Of a stretch of 64,000 bases of DNA, positions 46,131 to 56,837 are shown piece by piece. Below the pieces are notes generated by a model, which ran no database searches, was not told the origin of the DNA, and was given only the letters and a program-made list of their open reading frames with translations. The position numbers were made by a program, and so were the translations under genes. The DNA comes from Chamaecyparis obtusa (Eukaryota; Streptophyta; Pinopsida; Cupressales; Cupressaceae), in NCBI GenBank assembly GCA_027943335.1, contig BSBK01008416.1, positions 96,001 through 160,000 of the forward strand, given 5' to 3'. The first letter of the stretch is position 1. Each line of letters starts with the position of its first letter.

Positions 46131-46943
46131 TGATGCAGGAGCATCCTGGGTGTAAGAGAAATCTTGCATCACCCAAAAACATTAATGTTTTTGTATTCAA
46201 TAAGGGCTATCTTGTGTAGAGCAACTATTTATGGAAACTTACTATTTTTAGTAAGTTGGTCATATGATCTCAGAATGTTCTAATTTCACAGTTGGAGGTT
46301 CATCTCAGTCATTTTAGCCTACCAGTTGAGTTTCATTGCCACATCATCAGTAATGGTGAAGTTATTGATTTTTTTGGGTATGAAATCTTTCAGGTGAATT
46401 TTGAAGGCCTTAGAGGCTTTGGATCATAATTGACCCCCAGCTGACTGGCACTAGCACATGTCAAGCACTGTAGATCTTGTCATGGTGTTTCCGAAAAGTG
46501 GTTACAATAGAAAAATAGAGTTATGGTTAAAAAGTTATGGCCTTTGAAAGTTGGGTTACCTATAATCATATTTTGTATTTCTTTTGAGCCAACCCTATTG
46601 TAATAATTATGAAAAATAAATAATTCTATGTTTATTCAGCCTAAAAGGCTAAATTTATGGAACCTTCTCAGGTGGTGGAAATTTCCTATATAAGAAGGGT
46701 CTATAGTGTTGTCTTAGGCAGTTTGGGACAGTTCTAGGTAGCAGATCTGGGTATTGATTTGAAGCTTTGTCCTATAGAATATTGTAAGGGAATGCCCATG
46801 TGGCTTTGCATATTGTAATTCTGAAAGTTTGTAATTCCACATTTGTGGAGATAATAAGAAGCCAATTTTTTGTTCTTGCATATTGTTGTTGTTTCTTTGT
46901 TTCTGTTATGTGTTTGTGGTATTAAGGGGAGCACCCTTCATCA
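46131..46943 (+). repeat. 5' LTR of F
   Basis: 813 bases, paired with 49681-50490. Roughly one base in twelve differs over the first hundred. A tatataagaaggg phrase near 46689, TATA-like, is followed by the probable transcribed part of the LTR. Confidence 0.92.
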
Positions 46944-46945
46944 AG

Positions 46946-46960
46946 TGGTATAAGAGCAGG
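46946..46960 (+). other. Primer binding site of F
   Basis: tggtataagagcagg follows the LTR end by two bases. It is a variant of the tRNA-Met primer site with C to A at one position. Confidence 0.75.
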
Positions 46961-47162
46961 AGTTCCTGAGTGTGTAAACAAATCACCGATTGTGAGGCAA
47001 TTTGCACCAGGATCTTGGGTTAGGGTTTTTGTGTAAACAAATCACTAACTGTGAGGTAGTTTGCACTAGGACCATGGGTTAGGGTTTCTGTGTAAATAGA
47101 TCACTGACTATGAGGCAGTTTGCACTAGGACTGTGGTTAGGGTTTCAGCGAGAAGCGCAAAA

Positions 47163-48180
47163 ATGCCTCCATGAAGGGAATGTGGCAGAAGAGCTGGTGT
47201 TGTAACACCTGAGGTTAGGGTACTGCAGAGACAAGTGTGAGCATTGCAAGAGGAGATTCACAAAGGAATGAATCTTAATGTCAGAGACGAAAGTGATGAT
47301 GAAGCTGAAGAAGAAGATCAAGAAGGAGAATTCAAAGTTGTGAACTAGGAGGAGGAAAGACTTTTTTGAGCCATCTCAAAGATCAGAAAAAGACCTAAGA
47401 TTGAGGTTCTGACATTTTCTAAAAATCTTAACCCAGAGGAATTGATTGAATTGATCAATGAATGTGAAGAATATTTTGAGTATGAAGATATCGAGGATCC
47501 TGATCAAGTCAAGTTTGCGAATTCTAGATTGAAGGGTCATGCAAAGATCTGGTGGCAGGAGATTCAATTGGAGAAAAATCAAAGAGGAAAGGATAAAATC
47601 ACAAGATGGGATCAAATGCTGGATAAATTGAAGTGACAGTTCATTCCTATTGATTATGAGCTTGACCTATTGAGGAAGATGCAAAGTTTGAAGTAAGTAG
47701 GAAGATCTATTCAAGAGTATACAAAGGAGTTCTATTGAATCCTCATCAGAACACGACATGCGAAAGCTGATAAGGAGAAAGTTGCCCATTACCTTAATGG
47801 GTTAAGGCCAGCATTCAAGAAGAATTGAATCTGGTTCAAATGAACTCTATTAAGGAGGCATGCCAGTTTGCCTTAAAAGTAGAGGAAAAGCTGAACAGGA
47901 AGTTTGAGAGTAGAGAAAGCAGAAGAGGTCGTGATGGAAGATCTGGTGGATGGTCATATGGAAATTGAAATGAAGATTTGAAAAAGCAAGATGAGGCTAG
48001 TAACAGTCAAAATCAGAGAGAAGGTAATTTCAATCATTTTCATGATCAGAACAATAGAGATTAGAGAGGAAGAGGAAGAGGACAAGGTTCAAGAAGAGGA
48101 GGCTTCCATGGAATATGTTTTCACTATGGAGAAGAAGGTCATAGGGAATTTGAATGTCCTTAATGCCAAGGAAGGATAGA
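47163..48180 (+). pseudogene. F gag
   Basis: ATG 47163 is followed by an acidic head (DDEAEEEDQEGEF), then the gag domain: LINECEEYFEYEDI, SRLKGHAKIWWQEIQ and RWDQMLDKLK. An Arg/Gly-rich linker ends at a damaged knuckle, CFHYGEEGHREFEC, near 48115-48160, where the second Cys is now Tyr. Stops and frame changes lie near 47185, 47350, 47636, 47740, 47820 and 48063. Gag would form the capsid and bind RNA; this one is dead. Confidence 0.85.
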
Positions 48181-48189
48181 CAAGAGAAA

Positions 48190-49020
48190 TGAAGGCTAGG
48201 CTAGAGTTGGACATGTAGATGAAGATGCTAGATCATCACATTCTAAAGATGCTAAAAGAAGAGAAACACTGATTAACAGAAGAGTCTTGTTGAGTGGTGA
48301 GAATGAACCTGAACAAAGGAGGAGCCTATTTTGCACTAGGTGCAAGTGTGAGGGTAAGTGTTGCGATGTGATTATTGATAGTGGTAGTACTGATAATTTG
48401 GTGTCAAAAGAGATGGTGACAAAGTTGAATCTCAAGAGATAGAAACAACCACATCCATATCGGGTTGCCTGGGTCCAGGATGACCACAAGGTCATGGTCA
48501 GTGAATAGTGCCTAGTGATGTTCAAGATCGGCGGGTACCATGATGAGGTACTATGTCATATCATATCTATGGATGCATGTCACATGTTGTTGGGTAGACC
48601 ATGGCAGTTTGACAGATGTGCTATATATGATGGTCATGCGAATACCTATTCCCTGACAAAAGATGGAGTGCGACATAAGCTAAAGCCATTGAAGGAGACT
48701 GAAGAAAAGGTATGTGGTAATGCAAGAATAACTTTATTTGATAGAGGAAATTTCTCAAATGGTATGAGGCATGAGCATATGTGTTTTACCTTAATTCCAA
48801 AGGCTAGGAAAGAGGAAGTAGAAGATGTACCTATAGAAGTTGCAAAATTATTGGATGAGTTTCAAGATATTATGTCCAATAATGTGCCTGATGGATTACC
48901 ACCAGTAAGAAAGATCAGTCATCAGATGGACTTGATTCCAGGAGCCAGTTTTTCAAATAAGGTAGTACTAGTAGAAAGTGAAGAGTTGAAGATAGATTTG
49001 AAGTTTAGTTCATCACATCA
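48190..49020 (+). pseudogene. F protease and first part of RT
   Basis: The retropepsin signature DVIIDSGSTDNLVS lies near 48370-48410 with Asp intact. The second conserved block MLLGRPWQFDRCAIYDG follows near 48590. The RT lead-in is EFQDIMSNNVPDGLPPVRK and HQMDLIPGASF, near 48930. Soon after, homology stops; this is the left side of the internal deletion. Stops lie near 48439 and 48508. Confidence 0.85.
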
Positions 49021-49027
49021 TCCATAG

Positions 49028-49640
49028 ATTGTATATGGAAGTAGTCCCAGAAATGCATCTGAGTTGAGGAAGATAGATAAAGGAGAAATAAGTAGTGCTG
49101 AAGCTAAGAATTTTGCAGAACATTTGAAGAACATCCATGAGGAGGTGAGGAAGCACATTACTAAGATGAATGCATAGTATAAGGCTAAGGCAGATGAGAA
49201 AAGGGGGTATAAGGAATTTCAGGTTGGAGATGAAGTCGTGGTTCATTTGTGGAAGGAGCGATTTCTAGTTGGTACATATAACAAGTTAAAAATGAAGAAG
49301 TTTGGGCCATGTAAGATACTGAAGAAGTATGATTTAGGAAATCCATATGAGGTCAAGTTTCCTACTAAGATGAATATTTCACCAGTATTTAATGTTTTAG
49401 ATCTAATAGAGTATCATGAAAGAGGTGTTGAAGATGAGGTTACAACAGCACAATGGAGTATTCCAACAACCAATTCAGATATCAAGGAGATTGAAGACAT
49501 ATTGGATAGTCATGTTGGCAGAAGCACAAGGAACATGACATATGAAGAATATTTGGTCAAGTGAAAAGCATGACTTATTGAAGATTCATCATGGCTAACA
49601 AAGGAGGAGATTAACCATCTTGGTTTTCCTCTGAACACCT
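49028..49640 (+). pseudogene. F integrase C-terminus and chromodomain
   Basis: This region begins near SPRNASELRKI and continues through AEHLKNIHEEVRKHI, FQVGDEVVVHLWKERF and the GPF/Y-like module KKFGPCKILKKYDLGNPYEV. After a short acidic spacer comes a chromodomain: IEDILDSHVGRSTRNMTYEEY, then LVK, a stop near 49562, SSWLTKEEINHLGF. Chromodomains steer integration to particular histone marks. It is notable that targeting and LTR ends survive while RT is gone. Confidence 0.85.
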
Positions 49641-49680
49641 AAGTCGTGACAAGGTCACTTCTCAAATTACCCCGGGTGTC

Positions 49681-50490
49681 TAATGCAGGAGCATCCTGGG
49701 TGTAAGAGCAATCTTGCATCACCCAAAAATATTTATGTTTTTGTATTCAATAAGGGCTATCTTGTGAAAAGTAGCTATTTATGGAAACTTACTATTTTTA
49801 GTAAGTTGGTCATATGATCTCAGAATGTTCTGATTTCACAGTTGGAGGTTCATCTCAGTCATTTTAGCCTACCTGTTGAGTTTCATTGCCACATCATCAG
49901 TATTGGTGAAGGTATTGATTTTTTTGGGTACAAAATCTTTTAGGTCAATTTTGAAGGCCTTAGAGGCTTTAGATAGTGATTGACCCCCGGCTGACTAGTT
50001 CTAGTGCATGTCAAGCACTATAGATCTCATCGTGGCATTTTCAAAAAGTGGTTACAATAGAAAAATGGAGTTATGGTTAAAAAGTTATGGCCTCCAGAAG
50101 TTGGGTTACCTAAAATGATATTTTGTATTTCTTTTGAGCTGACCCTATTGTAATAATTGTGAAAAATAAATAATTCTATGTTTAGTCGGCCTAAAAGGCT
50201 AAATTTATGGAACCTTCTCGGGCGGTGGAAATTGCCTATATAAGAAGGGTCTGTAGTGTTGTCTTAGGAAGTTTGAGATAGTTTTGGGTAGTAGATCTAG
50301 GTATTGATTCAAGGCTTTGTCCTATAGAATATTGTAAGGGAATGGCCATGTGGCTTTGCATATTGTAATTCTGAAAGTTTGTAATTCCACATTTGTGGAT
50401 ATAATAAGAAGCCAATTTTTTTTCTTGCATATTGTTGTTGTTTCTTTGTTTTTGTTGTGTTTGTGGTATTAAGGGGAGCACCCTTCATCA
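49681..50490 (+). repeat. 3' LTR of F
   Basis: 810 bases, ending CCTTCATCA next to the GTTAC duplication. The first G of TG is mutated to A. The segment before it, caaattaccccgggtgtc, takes the polypurine-tract position but is not purine-rich. Confidence 0.92.
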
Positions 50491-52060
50491 GTTACCCATG
50501 AGGCTGTAGAGGACACATAGAAGTTAGTAGAGGGAGTAGATGGTAAGCAGTGACCTCCCCCTATGCCACCACTGAACCCTAATTAGGACATCCTAAATGC
50601 AATTCAGAATCTCACTAGCATTATCATGGATAGATTTCCACCAGGAGGTCAACAAAATGAGACCCAAGAGTGGATTATGAGCCCTCCTCCTAGACATGTT
50701 GAGGCACAAACAAATGTAGAGGGTGTGTGAGTTCACATGCCAAAGCCACCTCCTGAGGTAGTGCATAGAGTGCCCTAAGATGTAGGGGATCATATTAGAG
50801 AGCTTCTTCACCTAGAGCCACCACCATTTATGAGATCAATAGATGGGATAGAGGCTAAGGCATAGATTTTGAGCCTGGAGTGATGTTTTGGGTTGTGCGC
50901 TTATGAGAGGAACCTAAAGGCACATTTTGTAGTACACATGCTGAGAGGGACCACTTCTACATGGTGGAGGTAGGAGGACTATAAGAACCACCTAATTATA
51001 GATACCCTCACATGGGAGACTTTTTGGGAGAGATTCAAGTCCAGATACATGTCAGAGCACTTCAGGTAGCATTGTATTGATGAGTTTCATGACCTTCAGT
51101 AGAGGGGTCTTTCATTAGCATAGTATGAGAGAATGTTTCTCAAGCTCCTTCCTTATGTGGATTATATGAAGGATGAGAAACTACAGGTCAACCTCTTTAT
51201 CAAGGGGTTAGACCATACTATTTCTGATATGGTGTGCATGGTACTTATAGGAGATATTCCTTACACTACAGAGAGGGCCATGATAGCTAAGGAGATCCAT
51301 AATAAGTCTCACAATGCATGAGATAGATCAAAGAACCATAATCTCACACCATAGTCTTCTAGTTTTCAGATATCCCATTGGAAAGGAAATCAGAGGCACT
51401 AATCAGGATCATTCAGAGAACCTCAACCACAACAATAGTAGAAGTCTCAGTAGAGTCAGAGATAGAGGCATCCTTAGAGACAACAAGGCTCTAAACCCAA
51501 GAAGTGGCAGTCACAAGGTCCTTAATAGGATCAGAGATCTTAGACATAATATGCACCTCCAGCAATGCATGGGATAGATCAGAGAAGCATAATCTCGCAC
51601 CATAGTCTACTAGTTTTCAGATATCCCATTGGAAAGGAAATCAGAGGCACTAATCTGGATCATTCAGAGAACCTCAACCACAACAATAGTAGAACTCTCA
51701 ATAGAGTTAGAGATAGAGGCATCCTTAGAGACAATAGGGCTCTAAACCCAAGAAGTGGCAGTCACAGGGTCCTTAATAGGATCAAAGATCTCAGACATAG
51801 TATGCACCTCTAGCTAGGACTCAATGGTCTTCTAGAGGTGGTTTTAGTGGATCCAGTATGATAGGTGGACAATTGTAGTCTAGACCTTAGGGGATTTAGA
51901 TTCAGGCTTGAGGTCCATGTTATACTTGTGGTGCTATGGGGCACATTGATAGAAATTTTCCAGCAGGTCATCCAGCTGGTAGTCAAAGGGTGACAACATT
52001 AGAGCCTACAGTAGGAGACATGGGGAGACCTCACCAAGTATTTGTAGTGGTTGATAATTG
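50491..52060 (+). pseudogene. E gag (main part)
   Basis: Gag continues after F with a Pro-rich head (PPGGQQNETQEWIMSPPPRH), then LHLEPPPFMRSIDGIEA, the gag domain (AHFVVHMLRGTTSTWWR, WETFWERFKSRYMSEHFR, ERMFLKLLPYVDYMKDEKLQ, VNLFIKGLDHTISDMVCMV). A Ser/Gln-rich tail is duplicated in tandem (51314-51815). The CCHC knuckle CYTCGAMGHIDRNF near 51918-51960 has lost its last Cys to Phe. Many stops are TAG at expected Gln codons. The type fits DEL/Tekay chromovirus gag. Confidence 0.85.
51314..51815. repeat. 251-bp tandem duplication in E gag
   Basis: 51314-51564 and 51565-51815 are nearly the same, both starting atgcatg, then gatagatca. The period of 251 is not a multiple of three, so the copies stand in different frames; the duplication probably arose after the element died. 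Confidence 0.93.
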
Positions 52061-52631
52061 CTAGGCTGAGCATCAAGCCATGGTTATTGAGTTTAGAGGT
52101 AGGATTGGAGGTAGTACAATTTCCATTCATTTTGATTATGGAGCTACTAATTCTTTCATTACTCCTTTTATAGTGGAGCATTGCAGGCTAGTGGCAGCTA
52201 GGCAGGATTTGAGTTAGGAGGTTGAGTTAGCCTCAGGTGCTAGGGTGTCAGTTAGTTCCTTGGTGAGAGTAATTTAGATACAGATTGGGGACATGAACAC
52301 CATAGTAGACCTTTTTATCACACCTCTTGGATCCTGTGATGTTTTTCTTGGCACGTATTTTCTTTATGCCCACAATACCAAGATGGATTGTAGGTAGAAG
52401 AGAGTTGAGTGTGTGGATGATTTTGTAGTGTCCTTAATGATTTTAGGGGTTCAAAGACCCATATCTCTTCGTGTGATTACCACTATGCATATTAAGCAGT
52501 GCATACCAAAGGGTTTTTAGTTGTTTTCCATCACTATTAGTGATAGAGAGGAGGTAGAGAAGGAGCCTTCCCTCGATGACCATCCCATTTTGTAGGAGTT
52601 TACAAATGTTTTTACTTCAGATTTACTAGGT
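52061..52631 (+). pseudogene. E protease
   Basis: The retropepsin core lies near 52120-52165: ISIHFDYGATNSFITPF. The usual Asp-Ser-Gly triad is Asp-Tyr-Gly here, probably through one base change. The second block, VFLGTYFLYAHNTKMD, follows near 52345. Several stops are present. It leads straight into RT at 52632. Confidence 0.8.
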
Positions 52632-53940
52632 ATGCTGCCACCTAGAGAAGTGGATTTCCATATTGACCTTGTGCTAGGAGAAAAGACTATATCTCAAGAA
52701 CCTTATAGGATGACTACCCATGAGTTTAATGAGCTCAAGACTCAGTTGGAGGAGCTCTTGGAGAAAGAGCATATTTGTCCTAAAGTATCACCATGTGGTG
52801 CACCTATCATCTTCATTAAGAAGAAGGATGAATCTCTTAGGTTGTGCATGAATTACTGACAATTGAATAAGGTGACCATTAAGAATCGGTATCCACTTCC
52901 TAGGATTGATGATTTGTTCAATCAGCTTCAGGGTGCCCATGTATTCTCTAAGATTGATTTGAAGTTAGGGTACCATTAGTTGAGGATTGTGGAGAGTGAT
53001 ATCCACAAGATTTCATTCCATACACATTATGACCACTATGAGTTCACTGTGGTTCCTTTTGGACTAAAAAATGCTCCAGTTGTATTCATGATTCTCATGA
53101 ATGGAGTATTTAGATCATTTTTAGATAGTTATGTGGTGGTTTTCCTAGATTATATTTTGATTTACTCTTGAGATGAGTGAGAGAATGAAGAGCACTTAAG
53201 ATAGGTTTTGTAGTGCTTGAGGGATAATCAATTGTTTGGCAGCTTGTCAAAGTGCACCTTCTTCAAATCGGAGGTTCACTATCTTAGCCATGTGATATCA
53301 GGAGATGGGATCACAATTGACCCATCTAAGATTAGAGCTATCATGGATTGGCCAACACCTACCACTGTGACTAAGGTCAGGAGCTTCATAGGCCTTGCAA
53401 GCTATTTAGATGATTTGTTGAGGGGTTTTCTAGAGTGGCACATCCTATCAATTCCCTTTAGACAAAGGGGAATAACTTTGAGTGGATAGAGAGGTGTGAG
53501 ACATATTTTTAGGAGGTCAAGAGAGAACTCACTAGTGCACCTATCCTTACAGTATCAGATCCTTCTACAGAGTTTGTGGTTTGTATATATGCATCATTAG
53601 ATGGGATTGGAGTAGTACTTATGTAGGGAGGTTGAGCTATTGCTTTTGAGTCTAGGAAACTCAAGACTCGTGGACTTAACTACCCTACCCATGACCTTGA
53701 GCTTGTAGTAGTGGTGCATAATTTGGTGAGATGGTGACATTTCCTTTTGGGTCATTGATTCGAGCTCCACTCAGATCATTAGAGTTTGCAGTATATATTC
53801 ACTCAGCTAAATCTTAATGCTTTTTAGATGAGGTGGATGGATTTCCTATGTGAGTATGAATTTGATGTCCATTAAATTAAGGGTAAGGAGAATATGATTG
53901 TAGATGCCTTGAGCAGGAGACATCGTGAGATTTCAGCTAT
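52632..53940 (+). pseudogene. E reverse transcriptase and RNase H
   Basis: RT starts LPPREVDFHIDLVLGEKTIS. It has CGAPIIFIKKKDESLRLCMNY, then TGA at 52857-52859 where the family has Arg, [21 protein letters not shown] at 52977-52979 for Gln, and [12 protein letters not shown]. The active-site box [11 protein letters not shown] lies near 53140-53172; the second catalytic Asp has become Tyr. RNase H follows (DPSTEFVVCIYASLDGIG, AFESRKLKTRGLNYPTHDLE, DALSRRH near 53910). At least ten stops are seen. Together with the integrase and chromodomain this is DEL/Tekay-like. Confidence 0.9.
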
Positions 53941-55259
53941 GACTTCTAGCACATATTTGAGAGGACATATTTTGTAGCACTTGTCTGAGGATGGATTTTA
54001 TTCAGAGGTTTGTTAGATGGTTTATGCTTAGAGACCCCCTGAGGGGAAGTTCTCATATTATACCATAGAGTCTAATGGTCTTCTTCATCATAGAGGACAT
54101 GTTTATGTACCTCCTTCCTATGGGTTATGTGACCTCATTATTCTTGAGGCTAATAGTGTACCCTATGCAGCACACCCCAGAGTCAAGAAGTTACATGCAA
54201 ATTTGAGGCAAATTTTTCATTGCCTAGGTATGAGGTTGCACATTTCTAAGATTGTGGCTAGATGCTTGGAGTGTTAGAGAGTTAAGGTGGAGCACTACCA
54301 TCTATGTGGGCTTCTTTAGCCACATGAGGTACCTAAGTGGAAGTGGGACATTGTATCCATAGAATTTATTTTTGGCCTTCCTATGTCATCTCGTCACCAT
54401 GATGATATTATTGTGACAGTGGATAGGTTGACCAAGTATCCCATTTCTCACCCATTTGTACTAATTTCATAGCACCTACAGTGGTACATGTATTCTTGTG
54501 AGATATTTCCAAACTCCATGGTGTTCCTTGTAAGATTATATATGATAGAGATTCTCTCTTTACATATTCCTTTTGGAGAGAGTTGCAGGCAACTTTGGGA
54601 ACAAGGCTCAATTTTAGTACAACTTATTATCCTAAAACAGATGGTTAGACTAAGAGGGTGAACCAGGTGTTAGAGGATATGCTTCACATGTATTTGATGG
54701 ATCATCAAATTAGATGAGAGGAGTATTTTCACTTGGTGGAGTTTGCCTATAATAATAAGCATCATTCATCTTTGGGTATGCCACCTTATCAGGCCTTGTA
54801 TGGTAGACCATGCAGAATACCTTTGAGTTGGGATAGGATTGAGGATAGAGTAGCTATAAGGCTATAGTTGGTTAGATAAATGGAGCAACATGTCAACTTG
54901 ATCGACCAGTGTCTTAGAGAGGCTCAAGATAGGAAGAAGAAGTATGTAGATGCAAATAGGATTGTTCGTGTCTACATGGTTGACGACAAATTATTCTTAG
55001 AGAGGATAGGCCCAGTTGCATATGGTTTAGGTTTTCCTCATACCCTATCACATATCCATGATGTGTTTCATGTTTCTGTATTGAGGAAATCTATCTATGA
55101 TGAGTCTCATATTATTGATTGAGATGCTTTACAGGTGGAGTCGAACGGGAAACTCATGCTAGAGCCCATACATATTTTGTCTCATAGGATGCTGACCCTT
55201 TGAGGTTGAGAGTGGGACCAGGTTAGAGTCTAGTGGGATTTCTATGATGAGGTTACAAC
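53941..55259 (+). pseudogene. E integrase and start of CR-type chromodomain
   Basis: Zinc-binding part: HPRVKKLHANLRQIFHCLGM and RCLEC (near 54170-54280). Core: KWDIVSIEFIFGLP, TVDRLTKYP, HGVPCKIIYDRDSLFT, YYPKTDG, TAG (54646-54648) for Gln, then RVNQVLEDML. C-terminal GPF/Y module: ERIGPVAYGLGFPHTLSHIH, DVFHVSVLRK. The chromodomain-like end (LEPIHILSHRM, WDFYDEVTT) is cut at 55259 by copia G and continues at 62394. Integrase with such a chromodomain is typical of DEL/Tekay chromoviruses. Confidence 0.88.
55255..55259. repeat. Target-site duplication of copia G (left copy)
   Basis: ACAAC here and ACAAC at 62389-62393 flank G exactly. Host coding runs on from one side to the other. Confidence 0.93.
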
Positions 55260-56506
55260 TAATGGAATATGGATGAAGTGACTGAGAGGGGTGGGTGAAT
55301 CAGTCAACCATAAAACACTTCACAATTATTTCCTTCCAGATCCCTTAGGATATCTTAATGAATATTATCTGTTTAGCACTCGGTAACTAGATTATAGTAA
55401 CTTTGAAGATGAAGAAAGTATTAGCAAAATTATCTTTAGATATTCATCAACACTTGTATATGATTAAGATAGCAATTAAGAACACAAGAGATGCAGAATT
55501 TAACGTGAAAACCCAATATGGGAAAAACCACCAATGTATCTAGATACTGATTTTCACTTTTCTGAAGTGATGCCCAGTTAGAAGCCAACCCAGTAAAAGG
55601 TTACAAAACACACTGTTAGGTGTGACCTTGTTAGAGGATTTAATCACCCTACTAGGAGTGGCCTGGTAAGAGGTCTTGAAAATAATTCAATGGAATTGTC
55701 ACCTTGTTAGAGGATTTACAATATGGTTGTTAAACCAACTTGGTTAAGAGATTTAGAATTCACTGTTACAATGATAAAAAGGTAACAATGAAAATGACCT
55801 GTATAATAATGCAACTACCTTGCTAATTATAGATCTCTATTCTGCATAAGTGTGATCCTTCCTGATCGAATAAATCTCTGCTGCACCTTAAGGATATCTG
55901 AACATCCTTCACAAATTTGCACACACCTTTCCTGTCTTTCTTCTGTAAATCTTCTGCTGTGTATCTTGTTTATTTTTCACATTTGACCTTATATTTATAT
56001 GACTTTAGATTTTTCAAATCGGCATAACTTAGCATAACAGTCGGCTGAATTAAGCAAACTTTATTTGCAAAAATCCTTCAAGGGCCGACAGTGCTCGGTG
56101 ACCATAACTTTTACAATGTTTTGGAGACCGAGGGAACTCGGTAAACACCGACAATCCTTTACCTTCGATAACCGACTGAACTTGGTAAATGCTAACTTTT
56201 CTTCGACAACCGACTGAACTCGATAAATGCTAACTTTTCTTCGACAACCGACTGAACTCGGTAAATGCTGATTTTCTTTGATAACCAAGTGAACTCGGTA
56301 AGAACTAATTTTCTTTGATAACCAAGTGGACTCGGTAAGCACTAATTTTCTTTGATAATCGAGTGGACTTGATAAGCACTAATATTACTGCCTGACAGAC
56401 CGACTGAGCTCGGTAGGAACTGATTGCTGCGGACTATGACATTGTGTGACATCAAAGACAATACATAATTTGAGTAGCAATTTCCTTCAGACAATTATTT
56501 CCAACA
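55260..56506 (-). repeat. 3' LTR of G
   Basis: On the + strand it starts taatggaatatgg (TG mutated to TA) and ends ttccaaca. It carries about six 38-bp tandem units of the aaccgactgaactcggtaaa type at 56162-56390, also present in the partner LTR. The G-rich gaatcagt inner-edge motif lies near 55280. Confidence 0.95.
56162..56390. repeat. 38-bp tandem array in G 3' LTR
   Basis: Units consist of aaccgactgaactcggtaaa followed by tgctaacttttcttcgac. Later units drift to aaccgagtggactcggtaag, cactaattttctttgat. The matching array in the 5' LTR is at 62042-62275. It sits in the upstream (U3-like) part of the LTR and could be an enhancer-type repeat. Confidence 0.9.
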
Positions 56507-56522
56507 ATCTCCCTCTTTGGCA
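56507..56522 (-). other. Polypurine tract of G
   Basis: The minus-strand phrase gccaaagagggagat, preceded by catcaat, lies directly before the 3' LTR. Confidence 0.85.
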
Positions 56523-56837
56523 TTGATGGAAACACAATATGTCATAGCATAAGAAATTTGAAAGAATTAGCTCGGTTCAGATTCAAATCTCCCTCTGTCA
56601 GCAAACTTCCTTTTTCTTGAAAATTCTTCCTTCTAACTATTGAAAATATCTTGAAGTAATAGCAAAGACATAGCAAACACTCCCTCTTTGACAACACATG
56701 CCAAAGATAATTCACATATTACCGGTGTAAATTAATGTACCTCAAGTACTGATTCATATGCAATGTTTCCTTGAATATGCTGCATCAACTGGTTGATTTT
56801 CAATCATGTTCTGGTTGATGCATCACTAAAACTATAT

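Larger units (their letters stand above)
46131..50490 (+). mobile_element. Chromovirus F, internally deleted, inserted in E gag
   Basis: LTRs 46131-46943 and 49681-50490 start TGATGCAGG/TAATGCAGG and end CCTTCATCA. Perfect 5-bp duplications GTTAC lie at 46126-46130 and 50491-50495. The 2.7 kb internal region has gag, protease, the first part of RT, then jumps to the integrase C-terminus and a chromodomain. Central RT, RNase H and the integrase core are absent. It resembles Reina/Galadriel-type chromoviruses, a guess from the chromodomain. Confidence 0.92.

Noticed and set aside
56061..56342. Open frames of 90-100 codons in both LTRs of G
   Set aside because: They come from the 38-bp tandem units, which stay open by repetition; no start context or conservation supports a protein.
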